NCBI GenBank assembly: GCA_037074615.1
Contig: CM073527.1
Span: 13,108,848 to 13,172,847, forward strand
Source of the DNA: Leucaena leucocephala
Lineage: Eukaryota > Streptophyta > Magnoliopsida > Fabales > Fabaceae
Reading direction: 5' to 3'
DNA: 64,000 nt
Below, piece by piece: positions 10,687 to 24,089 of this stretch. Numbering within the stretch: position 1 is the stretch's first letter; every line of letters starts with the position of its first letter. The notes beneath the pieces are model-generated. The model was not told where the DNA came from. It saw nothing but the letters and a program-made list of their open reading frames with translations, and ran no database searches. Made by a program: the position numbers and the translations under genes.

Positions 10687-13600
10687 TGTCGTATCCTTAT
10701 TTTCAACCTCAATTATACTTATTTGAAAGTCATTATAACCAATTACATAATCATTTGCCTTAGAAACAAGCATTTTCAAAAGAATTGCTCTTGGGTACTG
10801 TTCATGCTACTGTTCATTTGCTAATTCTAGAATATATACCCAACTTTAAAAATTCATAATTAAACATAAAAAAATTAAAATAGGTTGATTCCAATTTCTA
10901 ATGAAATCTCTTTCATTAAACTTTGAAGAAAAAATATAAAACGGAGGTTCCATTGTTCCAATGAAGTTAGTTTGTTTGTTGAAAAATACTATTCATTTGG
11001 TAAAATCTGGAAGTTCTAGTTTCTTTGCCTTAACTTCATAAATTCATTTCTCTTTCATTACTTGTCCAAATGAACTGTGTTACCTATGAATTTAAAGCTA
11101 TAGATGTTCTCTTTAATCTCACAAAATTTTATAGAAAAACTCATTCATTTACTATACAAAATTAATGTTGGAACGTTACTACCTCCAGTTGCTTACTTTA
11201 TCTCTATTCCAAATTTTAACTTCAACTTAAAAAAATCATAACAAGTCGAATACTTAATCAATTGGGGCATTTTTTATGTCCATTTAAAGCTCTATATCTT
11301 AAATATTATCATACCAAATTTCAAGTTCAAATTCATTGATTAAGGCATCATAACCATCGTCATACCATCACGGCCTCAGAACACAATTATAGAATCATAC
11401 ATCGTACATCCATCATATCCTTTCATAGTGACATGTAACTCACATAATTGATCATACAAATTCAACCATTTATGTTTAAAATTTTTCCTTGTGAGGTTCC
11501 AGTACCTATGATATGGTTATGCATATAGAAAGAATGAGATTTCATGGAAATCCCAATAGCAAGTTATACAAACTATAATATCATGCATAATTAATTGGAT
11601 GTTTAACATGTTTTCATGAGATGGGAGCTACTTCATAATGGTACATAAGAAAACTCTAACATGTATATTGTCATGGCATAAGTTGCAGTCATTCATATCT
11701 TATCATCAACATGATGGCATAATTTCAAGCTTAACTAAACATCATAATCAACAAGCAAACATATAATCAAGTATACATGAAACTATAGTTAGGTATTCTT
11801 GCTACCTCTTAGCTATCCTTGTCAAGGTCTTATTGAGATGATTTCTTTCCTTCACAAATGTCAAAACCTATCCATTACAAAGTAATATCAAGTTATAACT
11901 CAACTCAAAAACAAATCCAATACTAGGTTTTCACTAACTTCCATTCTTTCTCTATTTTAGGTTTCATACTTCCATCTTTCTAAAATAAATTCTCATAGTT
12001 TATTTCCACATACTTTTTCATGTAGAATCCAAATATGAAATTAGAATTTCCAAAATCAAAACACATCAAAACCCTTGCTCTTGACCGAAGTGAATGATCT
12101 TGTTTTCCAAAATTTACATTTTGATTCCAATGCTTCCAATACTTATTCTCTTACTTTATCCCCACACAATTTTCCATTTTAAACTCATTGGAAGCATCAA
12201 AATCATGAAATTCTAACATATAAATAGTGTCATGAACAGTAGCAGCCATGAACAAAAAACCCTAACTTCATACATACTTGAATTTTCAAACTTATACCAC
12301 TTGATTCTAGCTTGTTTAAGCTTATTTAAACTATCCATAACATAAAACTCATATTCTAACCATATATGGACAGCACCTCCAACAGCAACCACAAGGGAAA
12401 TATGTCACAAAAACCCCTTAAAATCAAGAACTAGCTTGCTAAAATAAAGCTCAAGATCAAGGGAGATGATTACCTTGCTTGTTGCTTCAAGTTGTGTGCT
12501 TCTTTATTGGTTGAATGGAAATTTTGTAAGAGTTTCCCTATGGTTCCCAAGCATGCCGAATGGGGTCTGAAATAAGGGGATATTTATAGATAAATTTGGG
12601 TGGAAATGGATGTCCAAGATTGATTTGGTTACTATTTGATCTAATGGTCCATATTCATTCTTTAACTTAACTTGCCCTAGAAGTCTTCCACTTGACGTCA
12701 TGCATGCCATCACACAAGGCCATGTTTTGCTAAAACAAGTTAAATATATTGATAGGAAAAATTCCAGTCCAATCCGGTATCGATCGGAGCAATTTCACAA
12801 AAACCAGACTGTTTTATATTCCTAATTTTTATAATATTCCAAGATATGTATTCTGTCCTGAAAACCAGTGTCTAGGTTCCTCATACCATTGACATTGTTA
12901 AACTGAGTATATGTGCCATCCATCTCTTAAAAAATGACCAAAACATCCTTGGTGTCTTTTCTTATACTATATTAACCCTAAGGGCATAATTATCATTTTA
13001 TCCCTCTTTGTACTGTCTCAGAGCATATACTGGCTCTAACTAATCATATTTATACTATATGGGATATTTCTAGCCTATCCAGAATGGTATGGGATTATGG
13101 TGGCACCATTTGGGCCTTGGTATGGGCCCATTGCCTTTATGGTATAAATCCTAATAAATCTCTTTCGACCATATTTATCGGGTATTTTATTCTACCGTAA
13201 AATCCCATAAGAATTCTCTAGGAATCCTTTTCTGACTCTATCAATTTTATAAATTCTTATATTAAATATAGGAATTTACTGTAAGATTTCATCTGATTCT
13301 GAAGTTTGAAAAATACTGTAATAATTCCTTCTCACTTTAGGAATTTATATCAATTAATAGGGACCTCAAATCAAAATTATGTATTGTGTTAAACTAACCA
13401 GAATAATTTTATCTATGTACTGGTAAAATTTGGGTTTAATCTGATTCCAGGCTCAACTTTCTCATAATTACATTTAAATCCTTAACTTTTTGCTTATTTA
13501 TATTTAGGTCCCTAAATTTTTGGTAATTACCACTTTTGCCCAACTTTTATTTCTACTTTAACTTTTTGCCTTTAACCTTTTCTAATTTGCATTTAGGTCC

Positions 13601-13728
13601 CTAAATTTATCTTAGTTAATAATCCTTCTCTTTCTTTTCTCAATCTGATACAGTTTATTCCAAGAATCGTATGTTCATTTTATATAAACTGTACAGTTAC
13701 ATCAGGTAAGAAAATTGGGGATATGACA
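10687..13728 (-). mobile_element. Solo LTR, long Ty3-type
   Basis: On the minus strand the segment starts TGTCATATCCCC (13728) and ends GGATACGACA (10687): TG...CA termini that are inverted copies of each other. It is flanked by ATGTG (10682-10686) and ATGTA (13729-13733), a 5-bp target duplication with one transition. A TATA box (CTATAAATATCCCC) lies at about 12580-12588. It has the GGGACCTAAATGCAAATT phrases common in long plant Ty3 LTRs. At about 3.04 kb it is long for an LTR, as in Tat-type lineages. There is no primer site or coding domain, so a solo LTR is the simplest reading. The 69-codon frame at 12504-12713 is incidental. Confidence 0.65.
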
Positions 13729-13733
13729 ATGTA

Positions 13734-14250
13734 CTTACCTTCCCTCCAAAAGTGGGGGTTTTTGGAGGGGAGAGAATTTTTTGCCTAATTTTGACCAAAT
13801 TACCCTTTATATATTTTTAATATTCCAATTGTACCCTCTAACCTTTTTTTTATTCTCCTCACATAATTTTTGCTTTAATTGCTAAAACCTAATAAGTATA
13901 ATAAATAATTTATATATTATATTAAAATATATAATAATTATAAAATTAATCAGAAACAATGTTAAAATTTTATCATATTTTTTAATTTTTTTAATTTTAT
14001 TATATATGTCAATGAGATAAAAAAATTAAGATTCATAAATAAAAAAACAATAATTTTGATATGAATATTGTAAATAAATTTAAATAAAGAGATCATGGTA
14101 TATTTGTTAACTTTTAATTAACTTCTCTCCCCTCCCCTTCTGAACCAAACAAAAAACATTATCACTTCTCCCCTACTTTTATACCCATAACCTCCCCTAC
14201 CCTTATTTAAATTAATCTAACCTACCCTCCTCTATGTTGAACTAAATAAT
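13734..14250. mobile_element. Right arm of G-rich TIR element
   Basis: Contains CTTCCCTCC...GGAGGGGAGAG near 13740-13775, then CTCTCCCCTCCCC and CTCCCCTACCC near 14130-14220, ending in the inverted terminal repeat described for 10590-10686. Left arm and right arm together reconstitute the element around the LTR insertion. Confidence 0.5.
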
Positions 14251-14962
14251 GCTTAAATGACAACGTGGCTAATGGCTCAAGGTCCCAGATTCCCCGGCCC
14301 GCGCCCATACCTTCATCGCTAACTAACTTCGTCAAAAAAAAATTATCAATCCCTCTCGTTTTCGTCTTTGATCATCTATTCTCAGCTAATTCTCATACAG
14401 GCTGAGGGAACCGACCTTCCTAAACAGCACCACAACCTAAGCCTTCGAAACCCTACTAACTGGTATAGAAATCCATAATTTCCCTTCACCCTCTCTATTC
14501 CCCATGACCTAGACCTAGACCTAGACCTAGACCCATACCCTCATATAAATGCCTCTCATCCCGATTCTGCATTCTGTAAGGTAAAACCCCAGACCAAAGG
14601 ATAAAGAATCTCGTAGAAAACTGATCAAAGTAATCTTCTACATCTTTCTATCTGACTCGCCACTTCCAATTAGATTCTATTCTTTCCCTTCAGTTTAAAT
14701 CTATATGTTGTTTAGGTTCCTTTCTTCACCTCACGCTTAATCTTTGGTTTTTGTTTCTTGGTTTTGTTCTGGAATCATGTGGGAGGTGGGGTTAAGGTTT
14801 ATAGTTCTATTGCCATTATTGTTTTGTTGGGTTGTCTCTAAAAGTGCTCATCTTTTTGCTCTTCACAATGTTAATTACTTGTTGATTTCTTCCATTTTTG
14901 TTCTTGTGTTGATATTTTTTATGGTTGTTTGTCGTGGCTTGTTCAGCAGCTTGCTGCACCTT
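14251..14962 (+). promoter_or_regulatory. Upstream/leader region of UBA1 pseudogene
   Basis: A less AT-rich, pyrimidine-rich region of promoter and 5'-leader type, directly ahead of the MLPRKRP start at 14963. An open frame runs in from 14744 in the same phase as that start. It may be translated leader or intron; plant UBA1 genes have a similar extended 5' part. Confidence 0.4.
14506..14533 (+). repeat. Hexamer microsatellite (GACCTA)n
   Basis: Between four and five perfect copies of GACCTA in the presumed leader of the UBA1 pseudogene. Confidence 0.9.
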
Positions 14963-15550
14963 ATGCTTCCTAGAAAGAGACCTTGTGAAGGAGTGGTTGT
15001 AGAAGAAGAGAATGAGAACAAGAACAATATAGACACTCTGTCATTATGTAAGAAGCATCGAATCGGCTGCTTAAGTGCCTCTTCGCCTGCTGATATTGCT
15101 GATTTAACTATACATAATATCAAATAGAGATTCAGTTGCGTTAGCAATAACAACTGCTATAGCGGATACTTTCCTGAAGGATCATCGATCATGGCTTTGG
15201 GTGATTCCAATCTGCCAGATATTGACAAGGATCTGCACAGTCGTCAGCTCGCTATGTATGGTCAAGACACGATGAGGAAGCTCTTTGCGTCTAATATCCT
15301 CATCTCTGAGATGCAGGGTCTTGGTGTCAAGGTCATTGAACAACCTTTCAAGTGCTTTTCCATATTCAAAATTAGATATGGGATGCATGATTTCCCTGTA
15401 CTATTGTGTTCCTTCTGGCATGCAGTAATTATTGAATGAGGATTTTGATTAAAATTTAGATTTTACGTGTCTGTAACATTTAAGTATTCTACATTCTCCA
15501 TAATGCTATATTGATTACAAAATCCTTTTAAGGAAATGTAAGTGAAGAAT

Positions 15551-15793
15551 TTGATGCTAGAATAATGTCTTTTATTCATCATGGAGGATGATATATATAT
15601 AGATACAAGTTCAAGAATAGAATCCCTAAGATGATGGCAAGATTGCTCCTAGGATTCCTATGATTTTGGAACATTGAAACAGAACAATAATCCCATGATT
15701 TCAAGGATTATAATCAGATACATGAATCAAAACAGATATGGCAATAAATACAAATCTTCTATATCTAGAAATTTCCTTATTTTAGCGTCAACA
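15551..15793 (-). mobile_element. Short solo LTR in pseudogene intron 1
   Basis: On the minus strand it begins TGTTGACGCTAAAATAAGG and ends TAGCATCAA, an inverted-termini pair. A TATATATAT stretch near 15600 and an AATAAAAGACATT polyadenylation-like signal near 15575 fit a small Ty1-copia LTR. Flanking bases do not form a clear 5-bp duplication, and the 114-codon frame across it (15674-16018) is not a known protein. Confidence 0.4.
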
Positions 15794-17421
15794 GCAAGGA
15801 ATGGTTTTCTTCTCTTTTTGTTTGAGCTTTCCTATCTCTTCTTCCAGTTAAATAAAATAGTTCTCTTTGTCAATGATTGGATTGGTATTGGCCTTAGTCC
15901 CATCTTGACTCTTCTCTGGAAAATGAAGTGGGGCAGAATATTGTGCAACTCTCAGTTTTCCATAATCTTATCATCTAGCCAATTACTTATGTTAAATCTT
16001 GCAAAATTAGGTTTTTAATTTTATTATCTGATTACCACATTCATGTGCAACTTTATTTGTAGCTTCTAAGGAGACATTTATGTTGTCTTCTTCTACTTGC
16101 ACTAAATTTGATGATATATAATTCAAGTCTTTAGCTCTGCAACACCAAATCATGCTAGCGTATTCAATTCATGTTTTACAACCTGCAGCCAAGGATCTCA
16201 TTCTTGCTGGCGTTAAATCTGTTACATTTCATGATTAAGAGAATGTGGAGCTGTGGGATCTGTCTAGCAATTTTGTATTTTCAGAGAAAGATGTTGGTAA
16301 AAATAGGGCAGTGACTTCTGTTAGTAAGTTGTAGGAGCTTAACAAAGCAGTTCTTGTGCTGAGCTTGGAAACTAAGCAGACAAAAGGGCAGCTTTCTAAT
16401 TTCCAAGTACTTCGTCCCTTCCCTACTGTTCTATTCTTATATTTATTTTGCGCCTCATTTTGGTTTATTAAGGTAATTTATATGCCTATTTGCTATGTAT
16501 CAAGTAATTTAATCTGGTACTACTCAAGTTGTGCATGTTTTATGTTCTAACTGTGCATGTTAATGCAAAGTTTGTCTGATGATGCACAAAAGTAGATATA
16601 TTTCAATGTGATTTGTTCTTATTTATAGGCTGTTGTTTTCACTGATATTAGCCTTAAGAAAGCTATTGAGTTCAACGATTACTACCATAGTCATCAGCCT
16701 CCAATTGCTTTCATTAAATCTGAAGTCAGAGGTCTTTTTGGCTCTATATTTTGTGATTTTGGGCCTGAATTAACTATTTTTGATGTAGATGGAGAGGAAC
16801 CTCGTACGAGTATAATTGGATCAATTAGCAATAATAACCCTGCCCTAGTATCCTGTATTAATGATGAGAGGCTTGAATTTCAGGACGGAGATCTTGTTAT
16901 GTTCTCTGAAGTTCATGGTATGACACAGTTGAATGATGGAAAACCAAGGAAAATTAAAAATGCAAGCGCATATTCCTTTACTGTTGAAGAAGACACTACT
17001 AGTTACGGTACCTATGTAAAAGGAGGTATTGTCATAGGTGAAATAGCCTAAGGTTTTGAAATTTAAGACACTTAAAGAATCTCTCAGTGATTATGGCAAT
17101 TTTCTTCTTAGTGATTTTTCCAAGTTTGATCGACCGTCCCTGCTACACTTAGCATTCCAGGCTTTGGATAAGTTTGTCTCTGAGTTACGTCGCTTCCCTA
17201 TTGCTGGTTCAGAGGATGATGCTTAGAAGCTTATTTATATTGATGAAAATATTAATGAGAGCTTGGGAGATACTAAATTGGATGATATTAACCCAAAACT
17301 TATGTGGCACTTTACCTTTGGTGCTAGGGCTATTTTGAATACCATGGCTTCTATGTTTGGTGGTATTGTTAGATAAGAGGTTGTTAAAGCATGCTCTAGG
17401 AAGTTTCATTCATTTTTTCAT

Positions 17422-19024
17422 GTTAGTATGATTTATGGGTGTTCATCCCGATAGTGCTGAGCTTTGGGGTTTGATATCTTACATGTTGGAAGTAAACTGA
17501 GCCCTGATGAAATACCCGTCTAGTTGTGTTTGGATGCATTTTTCTGGGGAAACTGAGAATAAGTTGACAACATAATTGTAATTTATGTCATTTATTGGTT
17601 ATAATGAATGTAATAGCCTTGTTATACACTTGATAATTGCCTTAGGGTATAGAGTACAAATTTTGGGGTTTGGCTGTTTTTCTGCCTTCCTTTGGCAAAC
17701 ATTTGTTGCATGACGCTTTGAAGGTCCATAATGTGTTTAAGATTATGGTCTTTAAATTATCCGAATATGCATTGTTTGTTTGGATGTTTTATGTGATTTT
17801 GTTGGATATGATATTATGCTTCAAAATGTGCTTGGACTAATTAAAATTTGCAATGTTGCAGTGTTGTGTTAGGCATTGGGTTATTATCTCAGAATTTCTC
17901 TAATCTATGTAATATTAGTGTAGAATGTCGTTTCCTCATGGATGGAATTGAATGTGATGTCATATTAGAGTTATGAAATTCCTTTAAATGACCACTCCTC
18001 AATTTGAAGGATTAGTTGTCTGGTTTTATACTCAATTTTCTATTGTGAAGTACTACTAGGACGCATCCTATCCTAGTGCACTTTAACCTACTTTTTATTT
18101 TTATTTTTTCAAGAGGAAAAAAGTTGATGGTGGAAGATTAAGATTGATACAAACTAGATTGCTAGAAACTAGTAGAAGAGATTGCTTTTTTGCTCTCTTT
18201 ATCCTCCAGTTGATGGAATTGGCATGCTGCAAGAATTAGAGAAGGATTTGATGGTGATATGGGAAATATACAAAAGGTTTTCAAGTAGAAATAAGCTATT
18301 TTTTCCTTGCTTACTAGGCATTAACCCTATGAATTCAAAGTTGGCTAGGTAGGTTATGATTTAACAATTTTATTATATGATCTGGATAAAAAATATGAAA
18401 TGATTGATCAATGATTGATGCTTATTTTGAATTTCAAATTGTTATTCTTATTTTTATTATATTTTAGTGAACTGTTGCCAATTTAATAGATTATGGACTG
18501 GATTGACTATCTACTTCAACAATTTATAATTTTATGCGTTGTGCTTGTATTTTACCTTGTACTTTGATTAATTGGTTTGTCTACCTGCCTATGTTATTAA
18601 GTTCATCCTAATCATGTTTTGAAAATTCATTTTAGTACACGGCATTGTCGTGCAGACATGTATACGCACGTAGGATACCCCTAAGCCAACCTAGATGGAT
18701 ATGTTATAGTACTTGATTATATTTAGCCTGATCAATGTGAATATATGCTGGATGATTTACATCCATTATCTTCTCATTGTCCTTAAGGAGGAGCGGGATG
18801 TGACATTATGATTAATAATCATAGGACATATTGGTACTATGAACTGTGTGAAAACGAATTGAGATAAAGCATATCAGAAAATGCAGTTATTTATTTGCTC
18901 CGTCGACTAGGGGTTTTCAAGTTTTTTTGCGTTTTGTCGCTTAAGCATTCTTTTTAGATATTTACTCTCTCTTTTTTGTTGGTTAGTGATTGTGTTTCAA
19001 ACCCTCCCTCTCCTATTCTTGCAA
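17422..19024 (+). other. Long intron of UBA1 pseudogene
   Basis: Begins GTTAG after the KACSRKFH part of E1 and ends near TTCTTGCAA, before YFYFNSMESLPTEPLDPND. No coding segment of E1 is lost across it. At 1.6 kb it is the largest intron here. I recognise no mobile element inside, though the sequence is largely unexplained. Confidence 0.6.
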
Positions 19025-21316
19025 TATTTCTACTTCAACTCAATGGAATCACTTCCCACAGAACCACTTGATCCCAATGATTTTATACCAGTAAATAGCT
19101 ATTAGGATGCATAAATCTCTGTCTTTGGATCCAAGTTATAGAAGAAGTTAGAATAAGCTAAAGTGTTTATTGTTGGAGTTGGTGCTTTGGGATATGAGTT
19201 CTTAAAGAATCTTGCGCTCATGGGAGTTTCTTGTGGAAATCTGGGGAAGCTGATAGTTACTGATGATGATGTTATTGAGAAGAGTAACCTTAGCAGGCAG
19301 TTCCTCTTCTGTGATTCAAATATTGGACAAGCTAAGTCTACAGTTGCTGCATCAGCTTCTGTTTCTATAAATCCCTCTTTGAATATTAAAGCACTGTAAC
19401 ACCATGTTAGCCATGAAATTGAATACGTGTTTGATGATAAATTTTGGGAAAACTTGTGTTGTGATTAGTGCACTAAACAATGTGAATCCTAGACTATATG
19501 TCAATCATAGATGTTTGTATTTCCAAAAGCCTCTCCTTAAGTCAGGAACTCTTGGAGAAAAGTGTAGTACCTAAGTGGTCATTCCCTACTTGACAGAAAA
19601 CTATGGTGCTTCTAGAGATCCTCCTGAGAAACAGGCATCTATGTGTACTGTACACTCACTTCCACACAACATTGATCACTGTTGACATGGGCCCGATCTG
19701 AATTTGAGGGCTTGCTTTAGAAAACTCCTGCTGAAGTAAATACATATTTGTCTAACCCAAGTGAATATACTAATGCAATAAGGAATGCTGGCGATGCTCA
19801 AGCGAGGGATAACTTGGAGCGTGTTCTTGAGTACCTTGACAGGGAAAAGTGTCAGACCTTTGAAGACTGCATTACATGGGCTCGCCTAAAGTATGCTTCT
19901 TTTATTGCCATTTCTTTACTCTTATATGAATAACACAATTTTGTAGTGGGAGTACACTATTTTATATATGTTGCTTAAACATGGGTGTCTATCACAGGTT
20001 TGAAGATTATTTTGCTAATCGGGTCAAGTAGTTGATTTATACTTTCCCAGATGATACTAAAACTAGTACTGGAGCTCTGCTTTGGTCTGCTCCAAAAAGA
20101 TTAACTCATCCGCTAAAGTTCTCAGCTTCTGATCCTAATCAACTTGATTTTGTCATAGCAGCTGCTATACTGCGAGCAGAAATATTTGGCATACCCATCC
20201 CTGATTGGGTGAAGAACCCAGAGAAGTTGGTTGAGGCAATTGATAAAGTGATGGTACCTGATTTTGAGCCAAAGAAAGATGTGAAAATAGTGATAGATGA
20301 GAAGGCTACAAGCCTGTCTACTTCTTCAATGGATGATACAACTCTTATTAATGATCTAATCCTCAAGTTAGAGCGTTGCCTGACAAACTTGCCCCCAGGT
20401 TTCAGGATTAAACCAATTCAATTTGAGAAGGTATGTTATTCTATATTTTCTTCTATGCAACTGATTTTCATTAATCTTATTTCACCATCACATTGAGATA
20501 GCTTTTTTTCTAGGGTCTTGGTAATTTTGTTATGATTGGTTGATCTTGGAGCTGCTCTTTCTTGGTCATAATTGAGTTTGTTTTTCTGTTGTATGAAGGA
20601 TCCTTATTAGTGTTCTTGACTTTATTTGAACTTTCACCTCCAAATCTTGTTTGGACCTTTGTTTTAGATGCAATTCATTTTCACTAAACATGCTACTGAA
20701 TTATTCTCCAAAACTGCAGGATGATGATACAAACTACCACATGGACATGATAGCTGGCCTTGCCAACATGATGGCTAGAAATTACAGAATTCTAGAAGTT
20801 GACAAGCTCAAAGCTAAGTTTATTGCAGGATGTATCATTCCAGCTATCGCAACCTTAACTGCCATGGCCACTGGTCTTGTCTGACTAGAGCTTTACAAAG
20901 CCTTGGTTGGAGGGCACAAAGTTAAGGACTATTAAAACACATTTGCTAACCTAGCACTCCCTCTCTTTTCCATGGCTGAGCCAGTTCTGCCTAAGGTCTT
21001 CAAACACAAGGATATGAGTTGGACGATTTAGGACAGGTGGATTCTTAAAGATAATCCTACACTCAGGCAACGTATTGAATGGTTGAAGGAGAAATGCCTG
21101 AATACTTATAGCATTTCATGTGGAAGGTGTCTACTTTATAATAGCATGTTCGACAGGCACAGAGACCGAATGGACAAGAAGATCGTGGATCTTATAAGGG
21201 AAGTGGCCAAGGTAGAACTCCATCCAGATCGTGGTCACTTGGATGTTGTGGTGGCCTGTGATAATTATAATTATCTTCTCGTCGACATCCCTCAAATATC
21301 CATTTATTTCTGTTAG

Positions 21317-23154
21317 GTTATTTTCATCTTCATACCTATCGAGTGAGAGGACTATCATTCCAGCAAGTTTAGCTCTACATAATTTGTTATCGTGGCTTCT
21401 CAAGCCAACATTGTTAAATTATATACAATTCATGCATGAATTGCTTTTCCCATCTGATCATGTTAGCAAAACTGTGGTTCTGAGAGAAAATTTGATGAGA
21501 AATCAACCTGATCCACAAGATAATCTTGATAAGCATGGTACGCTTTATATAAAATCTAAAACAAATATACACCATGTTTGTTATTTTAGTTCAGTTTAAA
21601 ATAATACATCACTTGGATACTTTGTTTCTGAAAGAAGAAAGAAGGTAAAAAAAAGAAAATAGCAAATGTACCTCTATAAGAGAACAATTGTTTCCTATAA
21701 GTTAATACTGACATGATTATCAGCACAATTTTTTACTACTACAAATCACGTAAAATTTTAATTTTGTATGATGTTTCTGCAACAGTTATAACTACATGAG
21801 CGAAATGGTTAGTTAGGCTAAATGGACAGGACCGATGAAGTTCAGTTTATAGAAAAGGAGAAGACTGAGGAGGTTTTAAGGACCTTGTATACTATGTATT
21901 TGTAAACTGCAATTCTAAGTGTAAAACTTTCTACTTTTGGTTCTTAAAACTAAACAACATGTAAACTAGAAATCTATTAATTAGTCGCAAACTAAATACA
22001 AAGAAAAAAGTAGATTAAGAAGAAACATGATTACTAGTTCAACCAAACTTGATAGTGCATCATTTCTTGAGTAAATAAATGACTATACTTAAACAAGTAT
22101 ATAATTCATATTTACTTATTATTGTTGGCTCCTAAAACTTCTAGTTTTGTTTGATGCCCTATTTCATCAGGAAGGCTCCCCAATTTATTATTGGAGACAT
22201 GCAATGGTTAGGGTTAATTTTGTTTTTGTTTATAACCTCACATATTTGGTATTTAAAAAAAGTATAAGTGAGTTAGGTTTCAAGGCTCACCAAAGCTAAG
22301 GCATGCCTTCAAACTTAAAAAGAATGCTTATAGAAGTACTTACAAATCGTCTATCAATAAGGCCTTTATATTAGTAGTGTGATTTGAACTCAGTTTTATA
22401 TATTATAAGCCAACTAAACTAATCTTTGTTGGTTTGGCGTTTGTCTTTAATTAAAAGAAAAAAATTATTGCAATTTGTATTTGATGGATTCATTCTAACA
22501 CGCCCATATAGTTTAAAATGTGCATTTTGATTGAGGAAGCAAGCTGGTGGAAGCATATGGATTTATGAGTATGCTTGTGAGGCCACACACTATTTTTCAC
22601 ATGAATATGGAATATCTGGTCCATCTCTTTTTAATAACATAGCATGCACATCTCCATATTGAAGAGCAAAAATAAAGGAAGCCAGGATTTGAGACTTGTG
22701 TGACATGGTGACTAGTAACAGTTATCAGATTCTATCAGTGTGAAAACTTTGACTTAAAATCCAAAACAAACAAGAAAATGGTCCAAATGGGACTTATGTT
22801 TCATACATTTACATCTTATTAATATATTATCCATAAATTTGAACTGGAAACAACATAATGGAAGAAGGAAGGAACAAAATAATGGAAGAAGGCAGGAGCA
22901 TAGGAAGAAGGGAAGATGAGAGTACATAATTATTGGGTGACGTGCGTAAAAGGTGAAGCATAATGATTAGGGTTCTCTAGATGCTTCTGAAATGTTGAAT
23001 CAATCGCATTCACATTCGACATAACATAGCCATTTGTGTTTGTTTGGATGAAACTACATGACAACCATGTGAGGCTTTGAAGCTTTTCAAAAGCCGCGTA
23101 CTTGGCTGCACATAAATTGGGATTCTAACCTTGTGCTTTTGCAGGTCTCTTATT
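21317..23154. other. Spacer after UBA1 pseudogene
   Basis: The first ~300 bases are probably its 3' untranslated region. The rest shows no convincing gene or element. A degenerate B-box-like word (ATTTGAACTCAG) at about 22385 is too weak to call. Confidence 0.5.
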
Positions 23155-23682
23155 GGGCCCGTTTGGATAAGATTTTGAAAATGAGCTTATGAAAAAAAGG
23201 GCTTTTGGGTAGCTTATAGAAAAGGTCTTTTGGAGAAGAGCTTATGAAAAAAAAGTGGTTTTGAATAAATGAGTATTTTGATAGTTACTTCCAGAAGTAC
23301 TTTTATTATTGGTAAATTACGAAAAAGGGTATGAGTATTAAATGAGGAGAGATAAGATATAAGAAGAGAGATGAGAGAGGGTATAAGAAAAGAAATGAGA
23401 GAGGGTGTAAAAAAGTATGAGAGAGGAGAAATGGTGTAAGAAAAAGTATAAGAGAGGGTGTAAGAAAAAATATGGGAATATAGTAATTGGTTAGTTCATA
23501 AGCTCTTTTACTGTTCTATAAGCTACTTTGATCAATTTATATGAAACTTTGGTTTCAAATTATGGTTTAGTCCAAAAGACCGTTTGAATAAATATGGCTA
23601 TTTGTTTAAAAATTTCTTTAAACCAATGTTTGAACTATAAGCCCTTTTAAAACCACAATTTTGATACATTACAAACAGGCCC
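23155..23682. mobile_element. Non-autonomous DNA element, family A (copy 2)
   Basis: Ends are GGGCCCGTTTGGATA and, reverse-complemented, GGGCCTGTTTGTAA, with ATT on both sides (23152-23154, 23683-23685). Inner blocks AGCTTATGAAAAAAA and GGTTTTGAATAAAT match copy 1 at 8.0 kb and, inverted, copy 3 at 30.9 kb. The core holds a purine-rich tandem repeat. No coding capacity. Confidence 0.7.
23363..23473 (+). repeat. Degenerate purine tandem repeat
   Basis: Four to five units of roughly 24-31 bp, each containing AGAGAGGGTRTAAGAAAARA-like sequence, inside family A copy 2. Confidence 0.75.
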
Positions 23683-23804
23683 ATTATTTCCTTCTCTCCA
23701 AACACGCCTTCTTCCCCAATCCTTTCTTTCGTTCTCTATATGTAACCAGCACTAATTTTTAATTACATCTTTTTATTCATCATCATGATAACATTCCTTA
23801 CAAA

Positions 23805-24055
23805 TATACTACTCCTCCCTGGCATTCATAGTGAACATATTTAATTATTTTAATTAAATTAAGTTAAATTAGTTAAAATGTCATTTTTTTACTAAAATAC
23901 CCTAATCGTCTTCTCCAACTCTCTCCCTCCCTCTCTTAATTATTATTGAGGGGATATCAATAGAGATAATTTTAAAAAAATAATAAAAATAAAAAATATA
24001 TCTTATATTTAAAATTAAGATTAACTTATTAAAAGTTCAGATGAATATTATATAA
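23805..24055. mobile_element. Stowaway-like MITE, family B
   Basis: Left end TACTCCTCCCTGGC and right end, reverse-complemented, TATTCATCTGAAC form a weak inverted pair. The interior carries the family B word order shared with 7.35, 31.95, 54.06 and 55.5 kb. Confidence 0.5.
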
Positions 24056-24089
24056 ATAGTTTTATTGTTATTACAAATTTATCTTTTTG

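Larger units (their letters stand above)
14963..21316 (+). pseudogene. UBA1: Ubiquitin-activating enzyme E1 pseudogene (UBA1-like)
   Basis: E1 activates ubiquitin by adenylation and thioester transfer. Exons read: 14963-~15337 (MLPRKRPCEG, in-frame TAG 15125-15127, then MALGDSNLPDIDKDLHSRQL), 16189-16406, 16629-17421, 19025-19890, 19998-20430, 20720-21316. The adenylation motif GVGALGYEFLKN, DDDVIEKSNLSRQF and the catalytic-cysteine motif MCTVHSLPHN (Cys codon 19644-19646) survive, as does the C-terminal ubiquitin-fold region. Lesions include stops at 16236, 16332, 17224, 17374, 19103, 19112, 19139, 19154, 19397, 20029 and 20882, and frameshifts near 17046 and 19683. The acceptor near 19024 reads AA instead of AG. 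Introns are kept, so it arose by DNA duplication, not retroposition. Nearly the whole ~1,080-residue protein is represented. The identity is very clear and function is most unlikely. Confidence 0.93.

Noticed and set aside
14744..14962. Upstream extension of UBA1 as a transit peptide
   Set aside because: Hydrophobic, AT-driven stretch ahead of the conserved MLPRKRP start; more likely leader or intron.
20139..20366. Minus-strand frame inside UBA1 exon 5
   Set aside because: Shadow of the E1 exon on the opposite strand.
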